A stretch of DNA of 64,000 nucleotides from DASQFQ01 sp963805525 (GTDB lineage: Bacteria > Actinomycetota > Thermoleophilia > Solirubrobacterales > Solirubrobacteraceae). Position 1 is the first letter of the stretch, and each line of letters starts with the position of its first letter. The position numbers were made by a program, and so were the translations under genes. The notes under the pieces are model-generated. The model did not search any database. It had not been told where the DNA came from and saw only the letters and a program-made list of their open reading frames with translations. Below, piece by piece: positions 44,799 to 52,348 of the stretch. Location of the stretch: positions 247,992-311,991 of the forward strand of contig CAWDUT010000005.1 in the NCBI GenBank assembly GCA_963805525.1. The letters are read 5' to 3'.

Positions 44799-46121
44799 AT
44801 GGCCGGCACCGTGATCGTGGGCGCCCAATGGGGCGACGAAGGCAAGGGCAAGGTCATCGACCTGCTCGCCGAGCAAGCGGACCTCGTGATCCGCTTCCAG
44901 GGCGGCAACAACGCCGGCCACACGATCGTTCGCAACGGCGAGAAGTGGGCCTTCCACCTGATCCCGTCCGGGATCCTCTACCCCGGCAAGCTGTGCGCGA
45001 TCGGCAACGGCGTGGTGATCGACCCGAAGGTCCTCACCGGCGAGCTGGAGAACCTGCGTGGCCGCGGGATCGACGTCTCCGGCCTGCGCATCAGCGCCAA
45101 CGCGCACCTGATCATGCCCTACCACCTGATGCTCGACTCGGCGGGCGAGGCGCGGCTCGGCAAGCTCCAGATCGGCACCACCCGCCGCGGCATCGGCCCC
45201 TGCTACGCCGACAAGGCGGCCCGACTCGGCATCCGCGTCCAGGACCTCCTCGACGAGAAGATCCTCAAGAAGAAGATCCTGCTCGCCATGGAGCCGAAGC
45301 GCCAGTCGCTCCGCCCCTACGCCAAGGCGCCCGAGCTCGACCTGCAGTCGATGACCGACGCCTACCTCACCTACGGCCACCGGATCGAGCAGTACATCAC
45401 CGACACCGCGCGCCTCACGTGGGACGTGCTGGACGGCGGCGGCGACGTCCTCTTCGAGGGCGCCCAGGCCACGATGCTCGACATCGACCACGGCACCTAT
45501 CCGTTCGTCACCTCCTCCAACCCGGTCGCCGGCAGCGCCTCCACGGGCACCGGCGCCGGCCCGAAGGACATCGACGAGATCTGGGGCATCACCAAGGCGT
45601 ACGCCACCCGCGTCGGCGCCGGGCCGTTCCCGACCGAGCTCGATGGTGAGCTCGGCGACACGCTCCGCGAGGCCGGGGGCGAGTACGGCACCACCACCGG
45701 CCGCGCCCGCCGCGTCGGCTGGATCGACCTCGTCGCCCTCCGCTACGCCGCGCGCCTCAACACCATGACGGCGCTCGCGATCACCAAGCTCGACGTGCTC
45801 ACCGGCCTCGGCTCCCTGCGCGTGTGCACCGCCTACCGCGGCGCCGAGGAGGCGCGCTTCGTCAACTACCCGTACCACCAGACCGTGCTGCACCAGGCGA
45901 CGGGCGAGTACGAGGAGCTGCCGGGCTGGGACGAGGACATCTCCGAGGCGCGCGAGGAGGCCGACCTCCCGCAGGCCGCGCGCGACTACCTCGCCTTCCT
46001 CGCCGACTTCATCGGCGTCCCGATCGCGCTCGTCGGGGTCGGCCCCGGCCGCGAGCAGGTCATCTGGACCGAGGCCGGCCGCGCCACCGCCGCGGGCCGC
46101 AGCGTCGCGGTACCGGGTTAG
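44799..46121 (+). CDS. purA: Adenylosuccinate synthetase
   Basis: GTP-dependent conversion of IMP and aspartate to adenylosuccinate in AMP synthesis. 440 aa with GAQWGDEGKGKVIDLLAE, QGGNNAGHTI, TTRRGIGPCYADK, FEGAQATMLDIDHGTYPFVTSS and the C-terminal TKLDVL nucleotide site. The length is typical. It is convergent with the RDD gene (4-nt overlap). Confidence 0.97.
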   Translation: MAGTVIVGAQWGDEGKGKVIDLLAEQADLVIRFQGGNNAGHTIVRNGEKWAFHLIPSGILYPGKLCAIGNGVVIDPKVLTGELENLRGRGIDVSGLRISANAHLIMPYHLMLDSAGEARLGKLQIGTTRRGIGPCYADKAARLGIRVQDLLDEKILKKKILLAMEPKRQSLRPYAKAPELDLQSMTDAYLTYGHRIEQYITDTARLTWDVLDGGGDVLFEGAQATMLDIDHGTYPFVTSSNPVAGSASTGTGAGPKDIDEIWGITKAYATRVGAGPFPTELDGELGDTLREAGGEYGTTTGRARRVGWIDLVALRYAARLNTMTALAITKLDVLTGLGSLRVCTAYRGAEEARFVNYPYHQTVLHQATGEYEELPGWDEDISEAREEADLPQAARDYLAFLADFIGVPIALVGVGPGREQVIWTEAGRATAAGRSVAVPG

Positions 46122-46756
46122 TCCTTCACCACCCGCGTGTTCACGACGAAGTCGTGGAGGCAGCGGTTCTGCTCGTCCCACAGCGGCCACAGGACGTCGA
46201 GCAGCTGCGCGATCCCGCCGGTGAGCGCGCTCGCGATCCCGAAGAAGAACCACCTCACCACGACCTCCCGCAGCACCGCGAAGCCGAACGTGATCGGCTC
46301 GCCCGACGCCCGCACGACGCGGATGTTGGTGGCCATCCGCCCGAGCGTCTTGCCGTTGGTGCGGGCCATCATGATCGGGGCGTAGAGGAATGCGGCGACC
46401 GCGAGGCAGAGGACCCACACGATCCCGGCCGCGATCAGCGCGGCCCAGCCGGCGTCGGTGTCGACCGTGAGGCCGGCGGCGACGAGCGGCAGAAACAGGA
46501 TCAACGCGCCGGCGGCGACGATCAGCCCGTCGATCAGGTACGCGCCGGCGCGCGACCACCAGCCCGCCAGCACGAACTGGCCGCCGAAGGTCGTCGGCTG
46601 GTGCCCGACGGCCGGTGCCACCGGCCCGCCCGCGCCGGGCGGTGGGGGAGACGTGTAGCCGGGCAGGCCGGACTCGTGCGGCGGCGCATCGGTCGTGCTG
46701 CCGCCGAGGGGATCGCCGGAGGTCAGGCCGCCGGAGTCGCCAGGTCGCTCGCTCAT
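46118..46756 (-). CDS. RDD-family membrane protein
   Basis: 212 aa: a Pro/Gly-rich cytosolic N-terminus, then the RDD domain (VLAGWWSRAGAYLIDGLIVA; Arg-x-x-x-Tyr-x-x-Asp form), three to four helices and NGKTLGRMATNIRVV. The function of the family is mostly unknown (some are Na+/H+ antiporter-like). It lies 9 bp downstream of the acyltransferase gene and may be the last gene of that operon. Confidence 0.85.
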   Translation of the reverse strand: MSERPGDSGGLTSGDPLGGSTTDAPPHESGLPGYTSPPPPGAGGPVAPAVGHQPTTFGGQFVLAGWWSRAGAYLIDGLIVAAGALILFLPLVAAGLTVDTDAGWAALIAAGIVWVLCLAVAAFLYAPIMMARTNGKTLGRMATNIRVVRASGEPITFGFAVLREVVVRWFFFGIASALTGGIAQLLDVLWPLWDEQNRCLHDFVVNTRVVKD

Positions 46757-46765
46757 CCGCGGACC

Positions 46766-47473
46766 CTAACGCCAGCGCTCGAGCAGGTCCTCGTCCGGCA
46801 CCTCGCGCACGACGCGCGCCGGCACGCCCATCGCGACGCCGCGCGGCGGGATGTCGCGCGCCACGACCGCGCCGGCGGCGATGAACGCCTCCTCGCCGAT
46901 CTCGACCCCCGGGCAGAGCACGACGCCGCCGCCGACGCGGCAGGCGCGCCGCAGCAGCGCGCCCTCCATCGGCGAGTCCGGCGGGTGGCGGGCCATCGTC
47001 GAGTCGTTGGTGGTCGTCACGCCCGGGCCGACGAAGACGTCGTCCTCGATGACGGTGCCGGCCGTGATGTAGACGTCGGTCTGGATCCGCACCCGCGCGC
47101 CGATCGTCACGTCGTTGTCGATCGCCGACCCGCGCCCGACCACGCTCTTGGCCCCGACCACGGCGCGCTCGCGCACGAACGCCTGGTCGCCGACGATCGC
47201 GCCCTCGCCGAGCGACGCGCCCGCAAACACGATCGCCCCCGCGCACACGACCGCGCCGGGGGAGAGCACCAGCGGCAGCGGCGCGGCGCGCGGCGCGCTG
47301 GAGTGGGCGGCGAGCTTCGGCGGCTTGCCGAGCACCACGCGGTCCTGGATCACGCAGCCGGCGCCGACCTGCGTGCCGGGATGGATCACGACGTACGCGC
47401 CGAGCTGGACGTCGTCGGGCAGCTCCACGCCCTCGCCGAGGATCAGCCCGGGCGCCCGGTCAGATGGCTGCAC
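46766..47473 (-). CDS. Left-handed beta-helix N-acetyltransferase (WbpD/WlbB-like)
   Basis: 235 aa made of hexapeptide repeats (GVELPDDVQLGAYVVIHPGT, VVGAKSVVGRGSAIDNDVTI) ending with the GVPARVVREV tail of sugar acyltransferases. A long non-hexapeptide insertion (KPPKLAAHSSAPRAAPLPL) interrupts the helix near residue 50. It probably acetylates a 3-amino sugar nucleotide produced with the adjacent oxidoreductase. GTG 47473 overlaps the upstream gene by 14 nt. Confidence 0.85.
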   Translation of the reverse strand: MQPSDRAPGLILGEGVELPDDVQLGAYVVIHPGTQVGAGCVIQDRVVLGKPPKLAAHSSAPRAAPLPLVLSPGAVVCAGAIVFAGASLGEGAIVGDQAFVRERAVVGAKSVVGRGSAIDNDVTIGARVRIQTDVYITAGTVIEDDVFVGPGVTTTNDSTMARHPPDSPMEGALLRRACRVGGGVVLCPGVEIGEEAFIAAGAVVARDIPPRGVAMGVPARVVREVPDEDLLERWR

Positions 47474-48464
47474 TCTGCTCCCTTCTGGTCGCGTCCAGCC
47501 GCCCCTGCAGCCCTTCGAGCACCCGGACGACGCGCAGGCCGCTGGCGCCGTCGGAGAGCGGCCGGCGGCCTTCGCGGATGCACTCGACGAAGTGCTCGCA
47601 CTCGATTCGCAGCGGCTCGCGGTTCGGGATCTGCGGGCTCCAGATGTCTCCCGACCGCGTGATGTACTCGCCGTAGGAGCCGGTGTCCTCGTCGAAGCCC
47701 TTGTCGTAGATGGTCACCTTGCGCTCGATGTCCATGTCGTCGAAGGTCGCCATCCGCTTCGAGCCGACGACCGTGAAGCGCCGCTCCTTGTGCGGGTCGA
47801 GCCAGGACAGGTGGAGGTGCGCGGCGCGGCCGGAGGGGAAGCGCAGGTAGCCGAACACAACATCCTCGATCCCCGGCTGCGTGTAGGACTCCCCGCGCGC
47901 GTCGAGCTCGTAGGGCTCCTCGTCGGCGAGGTGGAGGACGACCGAGACGTCGTGGGCGCCGAGCGACCACAGCGCGTTCTCGTCCGCCCGCAGCTTCCCG
48001 AGGTTGAGCCGGTTGGAGTAGATGTAGTGGATGTCGCCGAGCTCGCCGGAGTCGGCGATCTCCTTCAGCTTCGCGACACCCGGGTGGTACTCGAGCAGGT
48101 GGCCGACCATCAGCGTCCGCCCGCTCTCCTCCGCCGCCGCGACCGCCCGCTCGGCGTCGGCGACCGACTGCGCCAGCGGCTTCTCGACGAAGCAGTGCTT
48201 GCCGGCGCGGAGCACGCGCTCCGCGAGCGCGGCGTGGCTGGGGACCGGGGTGGCGAGGACGACGGCGTCGAGCTCCTCGTCGGCCAGCAGGTCCTCGAGC
48301 TCGCCGGTGAAGCGCGCGCTCGGGAACGTGCGCGCATAGCGCTCGCGCGCCGCCTCGGAGGCGTCGCAGCACCAGGTCAGCTCGCAGCCCGGGAGGGCAG
48401 CGAAGTTGCGCGCCAGGTTCGGGCCCCAGTAGCCGAGGCCCGCGACGCCCAGTCGAATCGTCAC
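47460..48464 (-). CDS. Gfo/Idh/MocA oxidoreductase (WbpB/WlbA-like)
   Basis: 334 aa: Rossmann motif GVAGLGYWGPNLARNF, the conserved HCFVEKPLA (EKP) and GHLLEYHPGVAKL. The WbpB/WlbA branch oxidises C3 of UDP-GlcNAcA before amination. It overlaps the epimerase (GTGA) and the acetyltransferase genes. The partner 6-dehydrogenase (WbpA) and aminotransferase (WbpE) are not in the window. Confidence 0.9.
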   Translation of the reverse strand: MTIRLGVAGLGYWGPNLARNFAALPGCELTWCCDASEAARERYARTFPSARFTGELEDLLADEELDAVVLATPVPSHAALAERVLRAGKHCFVEKPLAQSVADAERAVAAAEESGRTLMVGHLLEYHPGVAKLKEIADSGELGDIHYIYSNRLNLGKLRADENALWSLGAHDVSVVLHLADEEPYELDARGESYTQPGIEDVVFGYLRFPSGRAAHLHLSWLDPHKERRFTVVGSKRMATFDDMDIERKVTIYDKGFDEDTGSYGEYITRSGDIWSPQIPNREPLRIECEHFVECIREGRRPLSDGASGLRVVRVLEGLQGRLDATRREQSAAI

Positions 48465-49510
48465 CCCTCCATCCTAAGCGCGGCCACGACGCGTTCGCCC
48501 GCCCGGCCGTCGCCGTAGAGCGGCGGCCGCTCGGCCGGCGGTTCACGCTCCAGGGCTGCCAGCGCGGCGGCGGCGTCGAGGTCGACCAGCACATTCCAGC
48601 CCGCCTCGATCGTCTCCGTCCACTCGGTGGTGGAGCGGAGCGTGATACACGGCGTCGCGGCCAGGTAGGCCTCCTTCTGGACACCGCCCGAGTCGGTCAG
48701 CACCGCGCGGGCGTGCTGCAAGAGCGCGGTGAACTCGAGGTAGCCCAGCGGCGGGCTGAGCGGCAGCCGGTCGAGCAGGCCGGCGGCCTCCAGCCGCGCA
48801 CGCGTCCTCGGGTGCACCGGGAAGACGACCGGCAGCGGAAGGCCCTCGATCAGCTCCACCAGGCGCTCCAGCCGCGCGGGGTCGTCGACGTTGCCGGCCC
48901 GGTGGGCGGTCACGAGCACGAACTCGCCCGCGGTCACGCCATACGTCTCGAGGATCTCGGTGCGGTCGGCGGCGCTCGGCCCGAGCAGCAGCGCGATGTC
49001 GACCATCACGTCGCCGACCACCTCGATCCGCCCGACCACCCGCTCCGCGCGCAGGTTCAGCGCCGCCGCCTCGGACGAGCACAGCAGCAGCGACGACGCG
49101 TGGTCGGTCAGCACGCGGTTGAGCTCCTCCGGCATCGTGCGGTCGAACGAGCGCATGCCGGCCTCGACGTGTGCGACCGGGATCTGGGCCTGGGCGGCGG
49201 CCAGCGCGCCCGCGAGCGTCGAGTTCGTGTCGCCGTAGACGAGCACCACGTCGGGTCGCTCGCTCGCCAGCAGGCCCTCGAGCGCCTCGAGCATGCGCGC
49301 GGTCTGCGCCGTGTTGGAGCCGCCGCCGAGCTCCAGGTGGTGCTCGGGCCGCGGCAGGCCGAGCTCGCTGAAGAAGATCTGCGAGAGCTCCTCGTCGTAG
49401 TGCTGGCCGGTGTGGACCAGCACCTCCTCCGCCTCCTCGCGCAGCCGGTGGGACACCGCCGCCGCCTTGATGAACTGCGGCCGGTTCCCGACGACGGTTA
49501 GAACCCGCAC
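48461..49510 (-). CDS. wecB: UDP-N-acetylglucosamine 2-epimerase (WecB/WbpI family)
   Basis: 349 aa from GTG 49510 (VRVLTVVGNRPQFIKAA). Active-site segments: VHTGQHYDEELSQIFF, VYGDTNSTLAG, HVEAGMRSFDRTMPEE and LTDSGGVQKEAY. It interconverts UDP-GlcNAc and UDP-ManNAc type sugars for cell-wall or capsule polysaccharide. It heads the minus-strand sugar-nucleotide operon. Confidence 0.93.
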   Translation of the reverse strand: MRVLTVVGNRPQFIKAAAVSHRLREEAEEVLVHTGQHYDEELSQIFFSELGLPRPEHHLELGGGSNTAQTARMLEALEGLLASERPDVVLVYGDTNSTLAGALAAAQAQIPVAHVEAGMRSFDRTMPEELNRVLTDHASSLLLCSSEAAALNLRAERVVGRIEVVGDVMVDIALLLGPSAADRTEILETYGVTAGEFVLVTAHRAGNVDDPARLERLVELIEGLPLPVVFPVHPRTRARLEAAGLLDRLPLSPPLGYLEFTALLQHARAVLTDSGGVQKEAYLAATPCITLRSTTEWTETIEAGWNVLVDLDAAAALAALEREPPAERPPLYGDGRAGERVVAALRMEG

Positions 49511-49537
49511 GTTCTCGGGGATAAAGGTGTAACTGAC

Positions 49538-49654
49538 ATGGTGTCGCTCCTGACCGGCATTCGCGGAACCGTACAAGGCGTCATCGGCGCCACCGACCAC
49601 GTCCTGTGGTGGGTCAGCTGGCACACGGGAGCCGACGGCCCCCGCGACCGCTAG
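49538..49654 (+). CDS. Candidate small protein (38 aa)
   Basis: ATG 49538 to TAG 49654, divergent from wecB, with AAGG about 12 nt before the start. The product is amphipathic with a Trp pair (DHVLWWVSWHTG). A perfect 7-bp hairpin 10 nt after its stop could terminate it. No family is recognised; it may be a small protein or a non-coding leader. Confidence 0.35.
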   Translation: MVSLLTGIRGTVQGVIGATDHVLWWVSWHTGADGPRDR

Positions 49655-49664
49655 GCGCCAAGCC

Positions 49665-49680
49665 AGGCAGCTTGCTGCCT
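49665..49680. terminator. Hairpin between the small ORF and the aminotransferase gene
   Basis: AGGCAGC-TT-GCTGCCT, a perfect 7-bp stem between two convergent genes, without a T-run. Confidence 0.4.
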
Positions 49681-49695
49681 AGCGGGGGTCAAGCG

Positions 49696-50484
49696 TTAGG
49701 CCGGCGCAGCTGCCAGCTCGCGCTCCACACGCGCCTGGAAGCGCGCATGAGCGTCCTGTGTCACCGGGCCCGGCGCGGCCGGGAGCTCGATGTCGTCGAT
49801 CACCGCGATGGGCATGACCTCGCGGACGGTCGAGGCGATGAAGGCCTCCTCAGCGGCGCGCAGGTCGTCGAGCGTGCAGGAGCACTGCGCGACCTCGCAC
49901 TCCTCCAGCAGCCGCGTACGGGTGATCGAGGCGAGGATGCGGTCCTCCAGCGGCGGCGTGAAGAGCTGGCCGCCCTCGACCCAGAAGAACGACCACGTCG
50001 GGCCCTCCAGCACGCGGCCGTGGGGCGTCACCAGCAGCGCCTCGTCGTAGCCGCGCTCCTTGGCGAGCCGCCCGGCGAGCATGTTGCCGGCGTAGGAGAG
50101 CGTCTTGAGCCCGTCCAGGATCCGCCCGGGAGCGAACTGCACCGTGGCCACGCGCGACACCGGCGGGCGCTGCGGGAGCGGCTCGACGATCTGGATCCGC
50201 CGCCCGCCGCGGGTGAGGACGATGCGCAGGAGGCCGTCGACCGGGCCGGCGGCGTCGAGCAGGGCCGCAAGCTCGGTTGCGAGCGCGTCGTAGTCGGCCT
50301 CGAGCCGCAGCCCCTCGCACGACTGGCGCAGGCGGTCGAAGTGGTCCTGCAGCGCGAAGGCCCGGCCGCCGTAGAGGCGCATGACCTCGAACGCGCCGTC
50401 GCCGCGCAGCAGGCCCTCGTCGGTGATAGAGATGCGGGCTTCGGCCACGGGTCCGACCTGGCCGTCGATGGACGCAAGTGCCAT
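49696..50484 (-). CDS. Class IV PLP aminotransferase/aminodeoxychorismate lyase-like
   Basis: 262 aa, fold type IV. N-terminal DEGLLRGDGAFEVMRLYGGR, the PLP Lys in LKTLSYAGNMLAGRLAKERG and a C-terminal TRTRLLEECE. Family members are PabC lyase, IlvE or D-amino-acid transaminase. The Gly/Asp-rich N-terminus and short length fit PabC, but no pabA/B is nearby. Confidence 0.85.
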   Translation of the reverse strand: MALASIDGQVGPVAEARISITDEGLLRGDGAFEVMRLYGGRAFALQDHFDRLRQSCEGLRLEADYDALATELAALLDAAGPVDGLLRIVLTRGGRRIQIVEPLPQRPPVSRVATVQFAPGRILDGLKTLSYAGNMLAGRLAKERGYDEALLVTPHGRVLEGPTWSFFWVEGGQLFTPPLEDRILASITRTRLLEECEVAQCSCTLDDLRAAEEAFIASTVREVMPIAVIDDIELPAAPGPVTQDAHARFQARVERELAAAPA

Positions 50485-50507
50485 TTGGTGCGAGGCTACC
50501 GAACCTC

Positions 50508-50876
50508 ATGACCGCGACCCCAGCCAGCCACCCGTTCGAGATCCGCGAGCACGACGCCGGCGGCGTCCACGTCGTGGCGATGCTCGGCGAGCTCGACCTC
50601 GCCACCGCGCCGAAGCTGGCCTTCCGCATCGACGCGGCACGCCGGGCCGGCGCGCGGCGACTGGTGGTCGACCTCACGGCCGCCGAATTCTGTGACTCGA
50701 CGGGCCTGCGCGCGCTGGTCGGCTGCCGTCGCGAGATGGTCGCGGGCGGCGGGCGGATGGCCGTGGCCGTGCTGGAGGAGAGCGCAGTCGCCCGCATGTT
50801 CGCGCTCGCGGGCGCCCATGAGCTGATGCCGGTCTACGACGGCCTCGAGCCCGCCCTGGCCGCGCTGGCTCCCTGA
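50508..50876 (+). CDS. STAS-domain anti-sigma factor antagonist
   Basis: 122 aa; SpoIIAA/RsbV-type STAS domain with the phosphorylatable Ser in FCDSTGLRALV. It would release an RsbW-type kinase's sigma factor when dephosphorylated; no partner kinase is in the window. The TGA stop overlaps a possible CTG start of the following transporter. Confidence 0.9.
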   Translation: MTATPASHPFEIREHDAGGVHVVAMLGELDLATAPKLAFRIDAARRAGARRLVVDLTAAEFCDSTGLRALVGCRREMVAGGGRMAVAVLEESAVARMFALAGAHELMPVYDGLEPALAALAP

Positions 50877-50914
50877 GCACGGCCGCAGTCCTCTTCGCGC
50901 TGGGCGCCGCGGTC

Positions 50915-51691
50915 ATGCACGCGGCGTGGACACTGCTGCTCGCCCGCGCGCCGGACACGGATGCGGCCACCGCCGCGGCGCTCGCGATCGCGGTGGTCGT
51001 CTTCGCCCCGTTCGCCGCTTTGAGCTGGGACGTGGAGGCCGCCGCAGTGCCGTACATCGCGCTCTCGGCGGTGTTCGAGATCGGCTTCTTCGCGATGCTC
51101 GCGCTGGCGCTGCGCTCCGGCGAGGTCGGGCTCGTGTACCCGCTGTCGCGCGGGGTCGCGCCGGTGCTGGTGCTGCTGGTGGGGGTGATCGCGCTCGACA
51201 CGCACGTGAGTGCCGCGCAGGCGGTCGGGGTCGGCGTGATCGCGGCGGGCGTGCTGCTCGCGCGCGGCTTCGACGGCCATGCGAACGCGCGCGACACCGG
51301 TTACGCGCTCGCCTGCGGCGCCTGCATCGCGGGCTACACGCTGACCGATTCCTACGGCCTCGACCACGCCGCGCCGGTGCCGTACCTGGAGTGCGTGCTG
51401 ATCCCGGTCGTGCTCGTCTACGTGCCGGCCGTGGCGCGACTGCGCGGGGGCGTCCGCGAGGCCGCCACGCCCCGCGTCGGCATCGCGGCGCTGTGCATCT
51501 TCGGCGCCTACGCGCTGGTGCTGGCCGCGCTCGAGCGAGCGCCCGCGGCGCCGGTGGCGGCGCTGCGGGAGACGAGCGTCGTGTTCGCGACCGCGTACGC
51601 CGCGCTCTTCCTCGGCGAGCCCGCCGGCGGGCGGCGGATCGCGGGCGCGGTCGTCGTGGTGGCGGGGATCACGGTGCTGGCGCTGGCGTGA
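50915..51691 (+). CDS. EamA/DMT-superfamily membrane transporter
   Basis: 258 aa from ATG 50915, with nine helices visible. The frame upstream encodes a typical first half-helix (STAAVLFALGAAV) back to a CTG at 50873 that overlaps the STAS stop as CTGA. The true start is probably CTG 50873, giving 272 aa, ten helices and translational coupling. The substrate is unknown. Confidence 0.85.
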   Translation: MHAAWTLLLARAPDTDAATAAALAIAVVVFAPFAALSWDVEAAAVPYIALSAVFEIGFFAMLALALRSGEVGLVYPLSRGVAPVLVLLVGVIALDTHVSAAQAVGVGVIAAGVLLARGFDGHANARDTGYALACGACIAGYTLTDSYGLDHAAPVPYLECVLIPVVLVYVPAVARLRGGVREAATPRVGIAALCIFGAYALVLAALERAPAAPVAALRETSVVFATAYAALFLGEPAGGRRIAGAVVVVAGITVLALA

Positions 51692-52331
51692 TGCCGACCG
51701 AGCTCTCGCCGCGGCGCAGCAGCCGCACTGCCAGCGCTCCCGCGGCCAGCATGCCGATCGCCCCGAACGAGACCTGCAGCGAGAGCACGCCCTCCTCGGT
51801 CCAGTAGACGTCGTCGAGCTCGAGCAGCAGCGCCGCCTCGTCGAGCACGAGCGCCGCGCCCGCGCCGAACGGCAGCGCCAGCCAGCGGTCGAGCTGCTTG
51901 CTGCGGACCCCGATCGAGGTCCCGCCCGAGGCGAGCGCGAGCACGATGCCCGGCACGAAGTGGTGGACGCGCTTGTCGGCGATCACGAAGTCCCGCAGGA
52001 CGCCATGGCCCTGCCCGGAGCGGATCAGCGCGGTCGTCGCGCGCGTGACGCCGAACGTGACCGTGAACGAGGCGAGCAGGTTGAAGACGGCGTTCTCGCG
52101 GTCGGAAACGGCCTTGTACCCCTCGCGGACGACGGCGAGCGTCTCCAGCGTCGCCGTCCCGGCCGCCTCGAGCAGCTCGTTGACGTCCTCCGTCTCGGTC
52201 GGCAGCTCGGCCGAGCCGCGTCGCCACACGCGTGCCAGCTCGACCGCGGCGGTGCCGAGCGCCGCGCTCAACGCGACCGCGCCCATGGCCTGGGTGCGGC
52301 GATCGAGCTTGAGGGCGCGGCGGTCGAGCAT
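51669..52331 (-). CDS. Uncharacterised membrane protein
   Basis: 220 aa with an N-terminal hydrophobic segment and four further helices in the second half. A central VIADKRVHHFVPGIVLAL holds a His pair that may bind metal, and an acidic LLLELDDVYWTEEG segment follows. The family is not recognised. It overlaps the end of the convergent EamA gene by 23 nt. Confidence 0.7.
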   Translation of the reverse strand: MLDRRALKLDRRTQAMGAVALSAALGTAAVELARVWRRGSAELPTETEDVNELLEAAGTATLETLAVVREGYKAVSDRENAVFNLLASFTVTFGVTRATTALIRSGQGHGVLRDFVIADKRVHHFVPGIVLALASGGTSIGVRSKQLDRWLALPFGAGAALVLDEAALLLELDDVYWTEEGVLSLQVSFGAIGMLAAGALAVRLLRRGESSVGITPAPAP

Positions 52332-52348
52332 CCCCGGCCTCTACCCGC

